This document shows, in pieces, positions 1 to 7,183 of a stretch of DNA of 8,969 nucleotides. The position numbers and the translations under genes are program-made. This DNA is from Puniceicoccales bacterium. Lineage in GTDB: Bacteria > Verrucomicrobiota > Verrucomicrobiia > Opitutales > UBA953. Where the stretch lies: positions 1 through 8,969 of the forward strand of contig JAITPT010000253.1 of the NCBI GenBank assembly GCA_031289285.1, in the 5' to 3' direction. Below the pieces are notes generated by a model that made no database searches, was not told the origin of the DNA, and was given only the letters and a program-made list of their open reading frames with translations. Each line of letters begins with the position of its first letter. Position 1 is the stretch's first letter.

Positions 1-2
1 AC

Positions 3-89
3 GACGGCGATTGGCGTAGCGATGCCCGCCTCAGAGGTAACACCGAGAGCAATCTCTGGTGGGGACTCTGGGTGAGATTTTCCAACTGA
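3..89 (+). CDS. C-terminal end of a truncated gene, possibly an outer-membrane beta-barrel protein
   Basis: The window opens inside a reading frame that runs for 28 codons to a TGA at 87-89. The tail is polar and then strongly aromatic, ending LWWGLWVRFSN. Alternating aromatic/hydrophobic and polar residues close to a C-terminal Phe resemble the last strand of Gram-negative outer-membrane barrels; that is inference from pattern only. Frame 1 is also open until a TGA at 73-75 (24 codons), but its peptide is less protein-like. The upstream part lies outside the window, so the family cannot be named. No terminator hairpin follows closely; the next 340 bases are repeat-rich intergenic DNA. Confidence 0.4.
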   Translation, partial: DGDWRSDARLRGNTESNLWWGLWVRFSN

Positions 90-114
90 GAATGGGAATG
101 GAACGGAATGGGAG
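88..114. repeat. Short degenerate AATGG/GGAAT-type microsatellite
   Basis: Directly after the stop codon of the truncated gene the sequence becomes a run of imperfect pentamers of the AATGG type, with variants such as AACGG. It is only about five units long and imperfect, so it may be simple purine-rich drift. It is the first of several simple repeats in the intergenic parts of this window. Confidence 0.35.
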
Positions 115-125
115 GAGAAGTGCGG

Positions 126-434
126 AAAAAAACGATTTTGAAAACACGGATGAACACGAATGGGCACGAATAAAAAAACAGAGGTGCGAGATTTGAAAAC
201 GAGGAGCGATAAATAAAATTTGGATTTTGGATTTTGAACTTTGAAATCTGAACTCTGAACGTTGAAATCTGAACGTTGAAATCTGAACCTTGAAATCTGA
301 ACCTTGAAATCTGAACTTTGAACTTTGAAAAAAACTCCACCTCCCTCCCGTCCTGCCAATTTTCGCACACGGGCTTCCTTCATTTTTTATTCGTGAAAAT
401 CCGTGTCCATCCGTGGTTTCAAAATCGTTTTTTT
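126..434. repeat. Long inverted repeat: two 52-nt arms at 126-177 and 383-434
   Basis: The arm at 126-177 and the reverse complement of 383-434 match at 46 of 52 positions without gaps. Both start with a seven-A run followed by CGATTTTGAAA, continue through variants of CACGGATG-ACACG-AT, and end CACGAATAAAAAA. The right arm lies only 4 nt past the murG stop codon, so on the minus strand the pair could fold into a giant stem with a 205-nt loop and act as a transcript end. Equally, these may be two oppositely oriented copies of a dispersed intergenic repeat. No ORF inside looks like a transposase, so it is not an autonomous element. Confidence 0.75.
220..331. repeat. Heptanucleotide tandem array, 16 units
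   Basis: Exactly 16 consecutive 7-nt units fill 112 nt with no indel. Units follow the pattern YTGAAnn: TTGAAAT alternates with CTGAACG or CTGAACC in the middle, and the edges decay to TTGGATT (first two) and TTGAACT/TTGAAAA (last two). The alternation makes an apparent 14-nt higher-order unit. The array sits in the loop between the two inverted arms at 126-177 and 383-434. There are no spacers, so it is not a CRISPR. Heptamer arrays are known as short tandemly repeated repetitive sequences in some bacteria (cyanobacteria for example); any function here is unknown. Confidence 0.85.
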
Positions 435-438
435 ATTC

Positions 439-1602
439 TCACTTCTCTAACAATTTTGCGACGGCGGCGGGCAGCGGTTCCCATGCGAAACGGGGGCGTA
501 GGCCGCGCAAGATATCTCGCTGTTTTTCCCGTGCTGCGCTGTCGGCCAGCAGACGCAAGACCTCGGCGGTGAGCGCGGCGGGCTGCGTTTGCGACACCAC
601 CGAGCAGCCGCCAAGCGACTCCAAATAACGTGCGTTGGCGTCTTGGTGGTTGTCCTTGGCGTTCGGTAGCGGCACCAAGACCGACGGCACGGCACAGGCC
701 GCAAACTCCGCGATGCTGCCCGCACCCGCACGCGCTACCACCACATCCGCCGCCGATAAAGCCTCCGCCATTTTGTCGCAAAACGGGACGAACTTCACGA
801 CCGGCACGACCTCCGCCGCAACCGCGCCATCCGCCTCCGCCACGCCGTCCGCCGTCGCGCCATCCGCCGTTGCGCTGTCCGCCGCTTCTTTTCCCGGCCC
901 GGTTATGCAGAGGACGTGTGCGCCTGCTGCGGCAAACGCGTCGAGATTTTCCCGCACCCAGTTATTGAGCACGGCGGCGCCCTGACTACCGCCCGTCACG
1001 AGCAAGAGCGTCCCTGTCTCCGGCAACCCCAGTGCCCGCCGCGCTTCTACTTTTGGCAGCGGCTTGATTTCCTCGCGCACAGGAAAACCCGCGTGGCACA
1101 GGACGCCCTCGCGCAAGCCGCGCATCCCGACATCCGGCGGGAGCCAGATTTGCGTGGCGAGTTTTTTGAGGAAACGGACGGCCTTGCCCGGCACTCGGTT
1201 TGCCTCGTGAAACACCACCGGCACACCCGCCAGCCAGAACGCCAGCGCGGGGCCAGTCGTGAGAAATCCGCCGAAGCTCACAAACACGCTTGGGCGGCGT
1301 TCGCGCAGCAAACGCCGCGCAAAGAGAAATCCGCGCAGCGTGTTGAGCAGAAACTTTGCGAAGCCAGCGGGGCGCACCGAAAAGCCGGAGCCGGGCGCGG
1401 GCAACGTTTCCAAGCGCGGGTATTTTTCCAGCAGCCGCTTGTCTATGCTCTTGCGGCTTGTGAGCAGCAGGCTGTTTGCCCCGCGCTCGCGCAAGGCCTC
1501 CGCAAGCGCGATACCTGGCGTGAGGTGCCCGCCCGTGCCACCGCAAGCGATGACGGCGAGCTTGCCCGCGCCGACGTCCACGCCGACGTCCGTGTCGCTC
1601 AT
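439..1602 (-). CDS. murG: MurG, UDP-GlcNAc:undecaprenyl-PP-MurNAc-pentapeptide GlcNAc transferase
   Basis: MurG adds GlcNAc from UDP-GlcNAc to lipid I, making lipid II on the cytoplasmic face of the inner membrane. The 387-residue protein shows the two-Rossmann GT-B layout: the N-terminal glycine loop GGTGGH (21-26), SFGGF (109-113), HEAN (132-135), the second glycine loop GGSQGA (204-209), RAGAGSIAE (291-299) and HQDAN (319-323). The start is the ATG at 1602, which overlaps the ftsW stop as ATGA, implying translational coupling; the frame is open further upstream but that part would lie inside ftsW. Odd feature: about residues 239-264 form an Ala/Asp/Gly/Thr-rich repetitive insert in the C-terminal domain before VKFVPF. 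The gene is last in its operon; no murC follows. Confidence 0.96.
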   Translation of the reverse strand: MSDTDVGVDVGAGKLAVIACGGTGGHLTPGIALAEALRERGANSLLLTSRKSIDKRLLEKYPRLETLPAPGSGFSVRPAGFAKFLLNTLRGFLFARRLLRERRPSVFVSFGGFLTTGPALAFWLAGVPVVFHEANRVPGKAVRFLKKLATQIWLPPDVGMRGLREGVLCHAGFPVREEIKPLPKVEARRALGLPETGTLLLVTGGSQGAAVLNNWVRENLDAFAAAGAHVLCITGPGKEAADSATADGATADGVAEADGAVAAEVVPVVKFVPFCDKMAEALSAADVVVARAGAGSIAEFAACAVPSVLVPLPNAKDNHQDANARYLESLGGCSVVSQTQPAALTAEVLRLLADSAAREKQRDILRGLRPRFAWEPLPAAVAKLLEK

Positions 1603-2915
1603 GGCTCGCCCCCGCCGCCTCTTTCGGGTTTTGCCCAGTGGCAGAAGCAATTGAGGATTAGCCCGACCATCACATACATCGCCACGAGGTTTGTCCCACC
1701 GTAGCTCAAAAACGGCAGCGACATCCCTTTCGTCGGCAAGATGTCGGTCACGACGCACATGTTAATGAGTGCTTGACAAACGATGAACATCAGTGCGCCG
1801 AAGCAGATGTTGAATTGGTAGAGTGTGCGGGCGCGGTGGAGGTTCGTCGCCACGATCACGAAAAACAGCAAAAAGCTAAACGTCACCAGCCCCGTCGCCA
1901 GCAGCCCTTTTTGTTCGCCGATGATGGCGAGGATGCAATCCGTGCGCGACTCCGGCAGGATGGATTGGTGCTGAATGCCCTTCCCCAGCCCCACGCCCCA
2001 CTCCCCGCCACACGCGAACGCCACGAGACTTTGCCAGAGCTGGTGCCCCTCCTCAAAGCGCGTTCCGGCGGGGTCCATAAACGTCAACACCCGTATCATT
2101 TTTTCCGGGCGGAAACACAGAACCGCTGCAAACGCGCCAAGGCACGACACGCCCAGCGTGGCGACGTAGGCAAGCCGCGCCCCCGACATGAAGAGCATCA
2201 ACGCACCGACCAGCCCGATGAGAACCGTGGTGCCCAAATCGTTTTCCAAATAAATCAACCCGCTGACGGTGCCGAAGAGCAGGCACGGCAGCACGAAGCC
2301 GCGCGCAAAATCGCGCCATGCGTCTGCCGAAAAAATCAGCGGCCAATACCAGCGTTTGCTGAACCAGCCGAACGACGCGGGGCCGAAGTAGCGCCGCGCC
2401 TTCGAGAAGTAGAGCGCGAGCACGAGCACGACGATTATCTTGCCGAGGTCGGAGGGCTGCACATTCACCTCCCCCAGATACGGCACCACTAACCTGAACC
2501 AACGCCGCGCACCCTTGACTTCTATTCCGAATTTCAAGACCGCCGCGAGTGTGCCAAGCACCAGAACAAAGGCAGGCCACGTGAACTGCTTCATTCTCTT
2601 GAGGGGGAAAAAACACACCGTAAGGCTCACCGCAACGGCGACGACAAGCCACATCAGCTGCCGCGTGGTGTAGAACAACATGTCTTTTGCCGTGGGCGCG
2701 GGGGCGTCCGCTGTCACGCCCTTGTAGTAAGACATCGCAAGAAAAACGAAGCCCGTGACCGTGAGCGCCAGCGGGATCAGCACGACCAAAAACGTGCTTA
2801 CCCGCAACCAACGCGAGGGCTGCACTCCGGTGGACATCAGCGCCGTGTCCGGCATTTCGTAGTCATCCGCCACGGCGGGCGAGATGTTTGAGGAAGGTTC
2901 GAGAAGTGGTGTCAT
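1599..2915 (-). CDS. ftsW: FtsW, SEDS-family peptidoglycan glycosyltransferase
   Basis: This is a 438-residue polytopic membrane protein of the FtsW/RodA/SpoVE (SEDS) family, which polymerises lipid II into glycan strands, usually with a class B penicillin-binding protein at the division septum. Family landmarks: KGARRW (134-139), NVQPSDLGK (151-159), ENDLGTT (224-230), the extracellular stretch GLGKGIQHQSILPESRTD (309-326) and PTKGMSLPFLSYGG (394-407). A hydrophilic N-terminus of about 35 residues precedes the first membrane segment. The ATG at 2915 is preceded by an AT-rich tract (2916-2940) without a Shine-Dalgarno sequence. Its TGA overlaps the murG ATG, and its ATG overlaps the stop of a small upstream ORF. 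FtsW rather than RodA is inferred from the murG linkage. Confidence 0.94.
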   Translation of the reverse strand: MTPLLEPSSNISPAVADDYEMPDTALMSTGVQPSRWLRVSTFLVVLIPLALTVTGFVFLAMSYYKGVTADAPAPTAKDMLFYTTRQLMWLVVAVAVSLTVCFFPLKRMKQFTWPAFVLVLGTLAAVLKFGIEVKGARRWFRLVVPYLGEVNVQPSDLGKIIVVLVLALYFSKARRYFGPASFGWFSKRWYWPLIFSADAWRDFARGFVLPCLLFGTVSGLIYLENDLGTTVLIGLVGALMLFMSGARLAYVATLGVSCLGAFAAVLCFRPEKMIRVLTFMDPAGTRFEEGHQLWQSLVAFACGGEWGVGLGKGIQHQSILPESRTDCILAIIGEQKGLLATGLVTFSFLLFFVIVATNLHRARTLYQFNICFGALMFIVCQALINMCVVTDILPTKGMSLPFLSYGGTNLVAMYVMVGLILNCFCHWAKPERGGGGEP

Positions 2916-3187
2916 GGCATTGAAAAATTTAAAACGAAAATGATGGCGGCTGCGGCAACGACGACGATAGCGATGACGATGGCGATGACGGTGGCGGCGG
3001 CGATGGAAACGGTGGTGGTGGAAACGGTGGTGGTGGAAACGGTGGTGGCTGTGGAGGAAACGATGGTGGCGGCGAGAATGGGAACGGGAGCGGGAACAAC
3101 GGCGAGAGCGGCGGACGATGCAAGCGGCGTGGGCGACGTGAGCGTTGCGGGCGGCGTCGAGGACGACGCCCGCAGGCGTGGCGTCAC
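2912..3187 (-). CDS. Possible small low-complexity membrane protein between the LysM lipoprotein gene and ftsW
   Basis: A 91-codon frame starts at a GTG that overlaps the LysM gene stop (GTGA, 3184-3187) and ends at a TGA that overlaps the ftsW ATG (ATGA, 2912-2915). The predicted peptide has a Pro/Ala/Ser/Thr-rich N-terminal half, a TTTVS repeat (about 46-61) and one strongly hydrophobic segment near the C-terminus (about 62-87), like a single-pass or tail-anchored protein. No family is recognised. For: exact 4-nt overlaps at both ends fit an operon in which the other junction (ftsW-murG) is also ATGA, and otherwise this tight operon would hold a 269-nt gap. Against: the DNA is low-complexity, other frames are also open, and there is no Shine-Dalgarno sequence before the GTG. 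Confidence 0.42.
   Translation of the reverse strand: MTPRLRASSSTPPATLTSPTPLASSAALAVVPAPVPILAATIVSSTATTVSTTTVSTTTVSIAAATVIAIVIAIVVVAAAAIIFVLNFSMP
3005..3049. repeat. 15-nt tandem repeat, three copies, inside low-complexity DNA
   Basis: GGAAACGGTGGTGGT occurs three times head to tail (3005-3019, 3020-3034, 3035-3049; the third ends in C). A decayed fourth copy follows. Just upstream on the plus strand (about 2964-3000) are 6-nt GATGAC/GATGGC-like units. On the minus strand the 15-mer gives the five-residue TTTVS repeat of the small ORF. The period is a multiple of three, so copy-number change would preserve that reading frame, though it would also be expected by chance one time in three. Confidence 0.85.
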
Positions 3188-4077
3188 TCGGGGACGAGGA
3201 CGCTGCCCGATGTGGTGTCGGGCGGCGGTGTCACCGAGTCTCCGGGGGTCGCCGTCGCGGACGCTCCGCCAAACACCGACTCGATGCCCGGGCCAGTGCC
3301 AGCACCAGCACCTGCGCCTTCAGGCGGCGGTGTCACGGGTGGCGTGGGCGGCGTCGGCCCAACGGGGCCGCCTGCACCCGCGCCAGCGCCAGCGGTCTTC
3401 GCCGGAATTCTCAGCTTACGCCCAGCACGAACTTTCTTCGCGTCCGTGATGCCGTTGGCATCCATAATCTGCGCTACCGACACTTTGTATTTCAGCGCAA
3501 TCGCGCCGAGCACTTGACCGCGCTCGACGGTGTGGACGACGAAGCCATCGCCGGTAGCAGGAGCCGTGACCGGCGCGACCGGCGTAATCGGCGTAATCGG
3601 CGGCGGCGGCAGCGTCCCGCTACCCGAGCCACCCGCGACGACGCGGACACCCTTCGCAGGGATTTTGATTTTTTGACGCAGCTTCAACTTGGGCGACGGC
3701 GAAAGCGAAAAACCGTTTGCCGCAGCAAGCGCGGAGACGCTCACGCCCTCGCGCTTGGCGATGATCCAAAGGCTGTCACCCTGCTTGACGATGTAGGTGC
3801 GCGTCGTGGGCACCGGCGGCGGCGGGGGCGGAGGAGGCTGCGACGGCGGGGGCGGCGGGTTGTGGATGACCACGGGCGGCGGCGTTGACGGCGACGGCGG
3901 AAGCGCGACCTCGATGGACTCGGAGCTGCTGGTGTGGTTGACGGGGCGCCCGGAGTAGATGCCACTGTCGGCGTTCTTATTGTCCTCGAAGCCCGACTCG
4001 CTGTTGCAGCCCGCGATTAGCAGGAAGCCGACGGCGTGAACAAGAACCACGGAGGAAACGGTGATGATTTTTTTCAT
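3184..4077 (-). CDS. Lipoprotein with two LysM peptidoglycan-binding domains
   Basis: The 297-residue product begins MKKIIT, has a hydrophobic signal segment and the lipobox LIAGC with Cys24 as the predicted lipidated residue. The ATG at 4077 was chosen because it places this signal peptide at the N-terminus; the frame is open upstream but would prepend unrelated sequence. After a Ser/Pro-rich region and a polyproline stretch (74-90) comes LysM 1 (about 94-141, YIVKQGDSLWIIA...KIKIP), a Pro/Thr linker (156-174), LysM 2 (about 179-226, VVHTVERGQVLGAIA...KLRIP) and a Gly/Ala/Pro-rich tail. LysM domains bind GlcNAc-containing glycan, so a membrane-anchored cell-wall binder is likely. No catalytic domain is seen. 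It leads the operon with ftsW and murG, suggesting a role in wall synthesis or division. Confidence 0.9.
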   Translation of the reverse strand: MKKIITVSSVVLVHAVGFLLIAGCNSESGFEDNKNADSGIYSGRPVNHTSSSESIEVALPPSPSTPPPVVIHNPPPPPSQPPPPPPPPVPTTRTYIVKQGDSLWIIAKREGVSVSALAAANGFSLSPSPKLKLRQKIKIPAKGVRVVAGGSGSGTLPPPPITPITPVAPVTAPATGDGFVVHTVERGQVLGAIALKYKVSVAQIMDANGITDAKKVRAGRKLRIPAKTAGAGAGAGGPVGPTPPTPPVTPPPEGAGAGAGTGPGIESVFGGASATATPGDSVTPPPDTTSGSVLVPE

Positions 4078-4275
4078 GGGTGAAAAAGGTGCTGTGAGTT
4101 GCTGTGGGATTGTGAAAACAGAATGTAAAAGTGAAAACGTGGCGGAGGTTGGCGAGTGCTCCCCGCGCCGCAATAAAAATTTGCCACCCCCCGCGCCAAC
4201 GCCCGCCCCCGCCGCCGCCCAAAACATGCCTTTCTTCTGGCAACACGCAAAAAACACCGCCATAACCCGCGCCCA
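4078..4275. promoter_or_regulatory. Divergent intergenic region between the LysM/ftsW/murG operon and sppA
   Basis: These 198 bases separate two divergent start codons and must hold promoters for both directions. The half next to the LysM gene (about 4080-4140) is AT-rich. On the minus strand it contains a weak sigma-70-like pair, TTTTCA and CACAAT, 17 nt apart and upstream of the ATG, each matching consensus at four of six positions. On the sppA side an AT-rich patch (AATAAAAATTT, about 4172-4182) is followed by a C-rich stretch, and no Shine-Dalgarno sequence precedes the sppA ATG. No gene or clear operator palindrome is seen. The promoter assignments are guesses. Confidence 0.4.
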
Positions 4276-6138
4276 ATGAAAAGTTTCCTGAAAACTCTGC
4301 TCGCCACCATTATTGGTAACATCGTCGCCGTTTGCGTGCTCGCTTTTTGCGCTACCGCCGTCCTCGCCGCCTTTCTCGCAGGCTTCGTCTCCGGCATCGG
4401 AGACTCCAAAACCACCCACATCCCCGATGGAGCATTTCTCGTTTTCAACCTCGGCATGAACATCAGCGACGCGCCCGCCTCAAAGACCGTCGGCGCACTC
4501 GCCGAGCTGACGGGCACCGAGACGCCGCGCATGGGCCTCTGGGATTTGACGGAGACGCTCGCCGCCGCCGCCAAAGACGACCACATCCGCGGCGTCTTCC
4601 TCACCGGCTCGCTCGTGTCGGACAACTACGCCTCCGGCCTCGCCGCCCTCGCCGAGCTGCGCCGTGCGCTGCGTGACTTCAAAAAAACCGCGCCCAGCAA
4701 ACACGTCATCGCCTACTTGGAATCGCCCGCGCTCAAAGACTACTACCTCGCCTCCGTCGCCGACGAAATCTGGCTCAACCCCTACGGAGAAGTCGGCCTG
4801 CGCGGCCTCGTCTCGCAAAACATTTACCTCGGCAAAGCCCTCACCAAATACGGCGTCGGCGTCCAAGTCGTCAAATGCGGCAGATACAAATCCGCCGTCG
4901 AGTCGCTCACCGCCGACAAGATGAGCGACAACGACCGCGAGCAACGCAGCGCACTCATTGATTCGCAGTGGGGCACCGTCGTCGCCGACATCGCCGCCGC
5001 CCGCAAAACCACGCCGCAACAAGTGAGCGCCGTCGTCGCGGCAGACGGCATTCTCGACGCCCCCGCAGCAGTCGCCGCTGGCCTCGCCGATAAGACCGGC
5101 TACCTCGACGAAGTCATCACGCACCTGCGCGACCTCGGCACACCCGACGGCAGCGAGGGCGGCTCCTTCACGCAAGTCTCCCTGCGCGACTACGCCCGCG
5201 CCCGCCACAGCAAAGAAAAACACGAAGGCCCCGCCGTCGTCATCATCTACGCCGAGGGCGAAATCTCCTCCGGCGGCGAAGGCCGCGGCGTCGTCAACGG
5301 CAACCGCCTCGCCGCACTCCTACGCCGCGCCGCCGCCGACGAGACCGCACGCGCCGTCGTCCTGCGCGTCAACAGCCCGGGTGGCTCCGCCTTTGCCTCC
5401 GAGGTTATCCAGCGCGAGATGCGCCGCCTCGCCGTCTCCGGCAAACCTGTCGTCGTCTCGATGGGCTCCGTCGCAGCCAGCGGCGGTTACTGGATTTCCG
5501 CGTTTGCCAAAAAAATCTTTGCCGAGAAAACCACCGTCACCGGCTCCATCGGCGTCTTCGGAATTGCCCCAAATGTGCGCGACCTCGCCGCCTCGTGGGG
5601 CGTCTCCTTCGACAGCGTGAAGACCGCCCCCTTCGCCGACATCGAGACACTCACCCGACCCAGAACTGCCGACGAGATGGACGTCCTCCAAAAACACACC
5701 GACAAAATCTACGGCGACTTCCTCGACAAGGTTGCCAAGGGACGAAAACTCGAACGCGCCACCGTCGCACAAATCGCCGAGGGGCGCGTCTGGGCGGGCG
5801 CGGCTGCTCAGGAAATCGGGCTTGTTGACAGCATCGGCGGCCTGCGCGACGCCGTCGCATACGCCGCCACCACTGCTGGCCTGCCCGAGGGTTTCACCGT
5901 GCGCCAATTGCCAGAACCGAGCACCGCTTGGGAAAATTTTGTCGCGCTGTTTTCCGACGACGGCTCCGCCGACCCCGTCACTCGCGCCCGCGTCGCCGCG
6001 CATCTCGCCGCCGCATCACCGCGCCGAAGCCTCGCCTCACAAATGCTCCGCGCCCCCGCAAAAATCATCGGCTTCCTCTGCGTCATGGACGACCCCCTCG
6101 GCGTCTATGCCCGCCTGCCATACTGGGAAATCGAATAA
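4276..6138 (+). CDS. sppA: SppA, signal peptide peptidase (S49 family, 67-kDa type)
   Basis: SppA is an inner-membrane serine protease that degrades signal peptides released by leader peptidase. The 620-residue length matches the E. coli enzyme (618). Residues 7-38 form the N-terminal membrane anchor. Two tandem S49 domains follow: the first holds the general-base lysine in CGRYKSAVES (Lys205, equivalent to E. coli Lys209), the second the nucleophile in VAASGGYWIS (Ser402, equivalent to Ser409). NSPGGS (366-371) and the TGSIGVFG segment (422-429) are also typical. Both catalytic residues are present, so the enzyme should be active. The ATG at 4276 gives the expected N-terminus, without a Shine-Dalgarno sequence. 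The acyltransferase gene starts 19 nt after the TAA, probably in the same transcript. Confidence 0.95.
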   Translation: MKSFLKTLLATIIGNIVAVCVLAFCATAVLAAFLAGFVSGIGDSKTTHIPDGAFLVFNLGMNISDAPASKTVGALAELTGTETPRMGLWDLTETLAAAAKDDHIRGVFLTGSLVSDNYASGLAALAELRRALRDFKKTAPSKHVIAYLESPALKDYYLASVADEIWLNPYGEVGLRGLVSQNIYLGKALTKYGVGVQVVKCGRYKSAVESLTADKMSDNDREQRSALIDSQWGTVVADIAAARKTTPQQVSAVVAADGILDAPAAVAAGLADKTGYLDEVITHLRDLGTPDGSEGGSFTQVSLRDYARARHSKEKHEGPAVVIIYAEGEISSGGEGRGVVNGNRLAALLRRAAADETARAVVLRVNSPGGSAFASEVIQREMRRLAVSGKPVVVSMGSVAASGGYWISAFAKKIFAEKTTVTGSIGVFGIAPNVRDLAASWGVSFDSVKTAPFADIETLTRPRTADEMDVLQKHTDKIYGDFLDKVAKGRKLERATVAQIAEGRVWAGAAAQEIGLVDSIGGLRDAVAYAATTAGLPEGFTVRQLPEPSTAWENFVALFSDDGSADPVTRARVAAHLAAASPRRSLASQMLRAPAKIIGFLCVMDDPLGVYARLPYWEIE

Positions 6139-6157
6139 CCGAAAACCACGCACCACC

Positions 6158-6952
6158 ATGCCCACCATGCCTCCGCCGTCTTCCGCCGACACACCGCCGC
6201 CCGCTGGCGCGCCGTCGCCAGTGCTGCCCGCGCCGTCTGCGTCGTCCTCGCCGTCGCCCGAGCCGCGCAAAGTCCAACGCATTCCGTGGTGGCTTTACGC
6301 GTTGCTTGCGCCCGCCGCTCTTTTCCTGCGTCTCTGGCTGCGCACCTTGCGCATTCGCAGCGACCCCGCGCTCATACAACAATGGCACGACGCTGGCCCG
6401 GGTAGAGTTTTCCTGCTTTGGCACAACCGGCTTTTGCTTTGTCCCGAACTCAAGCGGCGCTTTGTCCCCGACAACACCGTCAACGGGCTGGTCAGTGCCA
6501 GCAAAGACGGTGCGTGGCTGACTGCCTTTTTCCGTCTCATGGGCGTCAACGCCATTCGTGGTTCGAGCAGTTGGCGTGGTGGTGCCGCGATGCTGGAAAT
6601 CCTCCGTGCGCTCAAAGCAAACGAGGATGTCGGCATCACGCCCGACGGCCCGCGCGGCCCGTGTTACAGCTGGAAAAACGGCCCCTTGCAAATCGCTCAA
6701 AAATCGGGTGCCCCGCTTTTTTTATTGGGTGCGCGTTTTTATCGTGCCAAGCGTCTTGCCAGCTGGGACGGCTTCTACATCCCGCTCCCTTTTTCACGCA
6801 TTGACCTCCTCCTCGACCCCGTCCCCCCCGACGACCCTGACCGCCTCCTGCCCGACTCCGATTTTTCCGCCGCCATCCACCGTCGTCTCCTCGCCCTCAC
6901 CGACGACACTGGTTTCCCCGCCGCCAACAAAACCTCAAACAAAAGCGCATAG
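6158..6952 (+). CDS. Lysophospholipid acyltransferase family protein (DUF374 type)
   Basis: A 264-residue protein of the DUF374 branch of the LPLAT superfamily, membrane-associated enzymes that transfer acyl chains to lysophospholipids or lipid A precursors; the substrate here is unknown. Recognisable blocks are FLLWHNRLLL (85-94, conserved His89), VSASKDG (112-118), IRGSSSWRGGAA (133-144) and the signature ITPDGPRGP (160-168). Residues 42-60 form a hydrophobic anchor, preceded by an unusual Pro/Ser/Ala-rich N-terminus of about 36 residues. The start is taken as the ATG at 6158, 19 nt after sppA; the ATG at 6167 is an alternative because this region is not conserved. No Shine-Dalgarno sequence is seen. 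It probably shares the sppA transcript. Confidence 0.88.
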   Translation: MPTMPPPSSADTPPPAGAPSPVLPAPSASSSPSPEPRKVQRIPWWLYALLAPAALFLRLWLRTLRIRSDPALIQQWHDAGPGRVFLLWHNRLLLCPELKRRFVPDNTVNGLVSASKDGAWLTAFFRLMGVNAIRGSSSWRGGAAMLEILRALKANEDVGITPDGPRGPCYSWKNGPLQIAQKSGAPLFLLGARFYRAKRLASWDGFYIPLPFSRIDLLLDPVPPDDPDRLLPDSDFSAAIHRRLLALTDDTGFPAANKTSNKSA

Positions 6953-7031
6953 GCGCGGCAGCACTGCCCCCTATCCCAATACCGTTCAGGTAGTGCCAAA
7001 AACACGAGGGGCATTTCTGAAACCGCATGTG

Positions 7032-7139
7032 GCTTGGAGCGCTGAAGGCGCGGCTTCATAATAGCCTATGGCGAAGCCATAGGATAGGCAGCCCCCACCC
7101 GCAGTGGGCTGAAAGCCCACCTCAACCTTCGTTCCAAGC
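7032..7139. repeat. Composite REP-like palindromic element
   Basis: The outer boundary pair GCTTGGAGCG (7032-7041) and CGTTCCAAGC (7130-7139) is inverted with one mismatch in ten. Inside are two perfect hairpins with the same GAA loop: CCTATGGC/GCCATAGG (7065-7083, 8-bp stem) and GTGGGCT/AGCCCAC (7104-7120, 7-bp stem). A further copy of the second type in opposite orientation lies outside at 7184-7200. Framing plus internal GAA-loop hairpins suggests a short non-autonomous element of REP or MITE type. No REP-associated transposase gene is in the window, so mobility is only inferred. Confidence 0.55.
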
Positions 7140-7183
7140 GCCACCACCCCTCCGCCACCGCCGCCTACCTCTCTCGCGTTGAG

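Noticed and set aside
220..331. CRISPR array
   Set aside because: Units are 7 nt and contiguous, with no unique spacers and no cas genes nearby.
916..1704. 262-codon plus-strand frame opposite murG
   Set aside because: It is antisense to conserved MurG motifs, its composition is Arg/Ala/Gln-rich without domains, and it arises from GC-rich codon periodicity.
1773..2811. Long frames overlapping ftsW on both strands (1773-2492 plus, 2053-2811 minus)
   Set aside because: They overlap an unambiguous SEDS protein and encode His/Arg/Glu-rich or Arg/Ala-rich peptides with no membrane pattern or family match.
2940..3449. 169-codon plus-strand frame across the low-complexity region
   Set aside because: The product is a Met/Thr/Ala/Val repeat from the same simple DNA and lies opposite the LysM gene; it has no overlap signature with a neighbour.
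4061..4279. 72-codon plus-strand frame ending in the sppA start codon
   Set aside because: It begins inside the LysM gene signal peptide region on the opposite strand and covers the divergent promoter; Cys/Pro-rich with no recognisable fold. The ATGA overlap with sppA alone is weak evidence.
4480..6003. Minus-strand frames opposite sppA (4480-5223, 5320-6003)
   Set aside because: Gly/Val/Ala/Asp-rich mirror translations of the GC-rich sppA coding strand; sppA has both catalytic residues and full length.
6957..6968. Hairpin GGCAG-CA-CTGCC as an intrinsic terminator of the acyltransferase gene
   Set aside because: The loop is only 2 nt and no T run follows, so it would not fold as a normal terminator.
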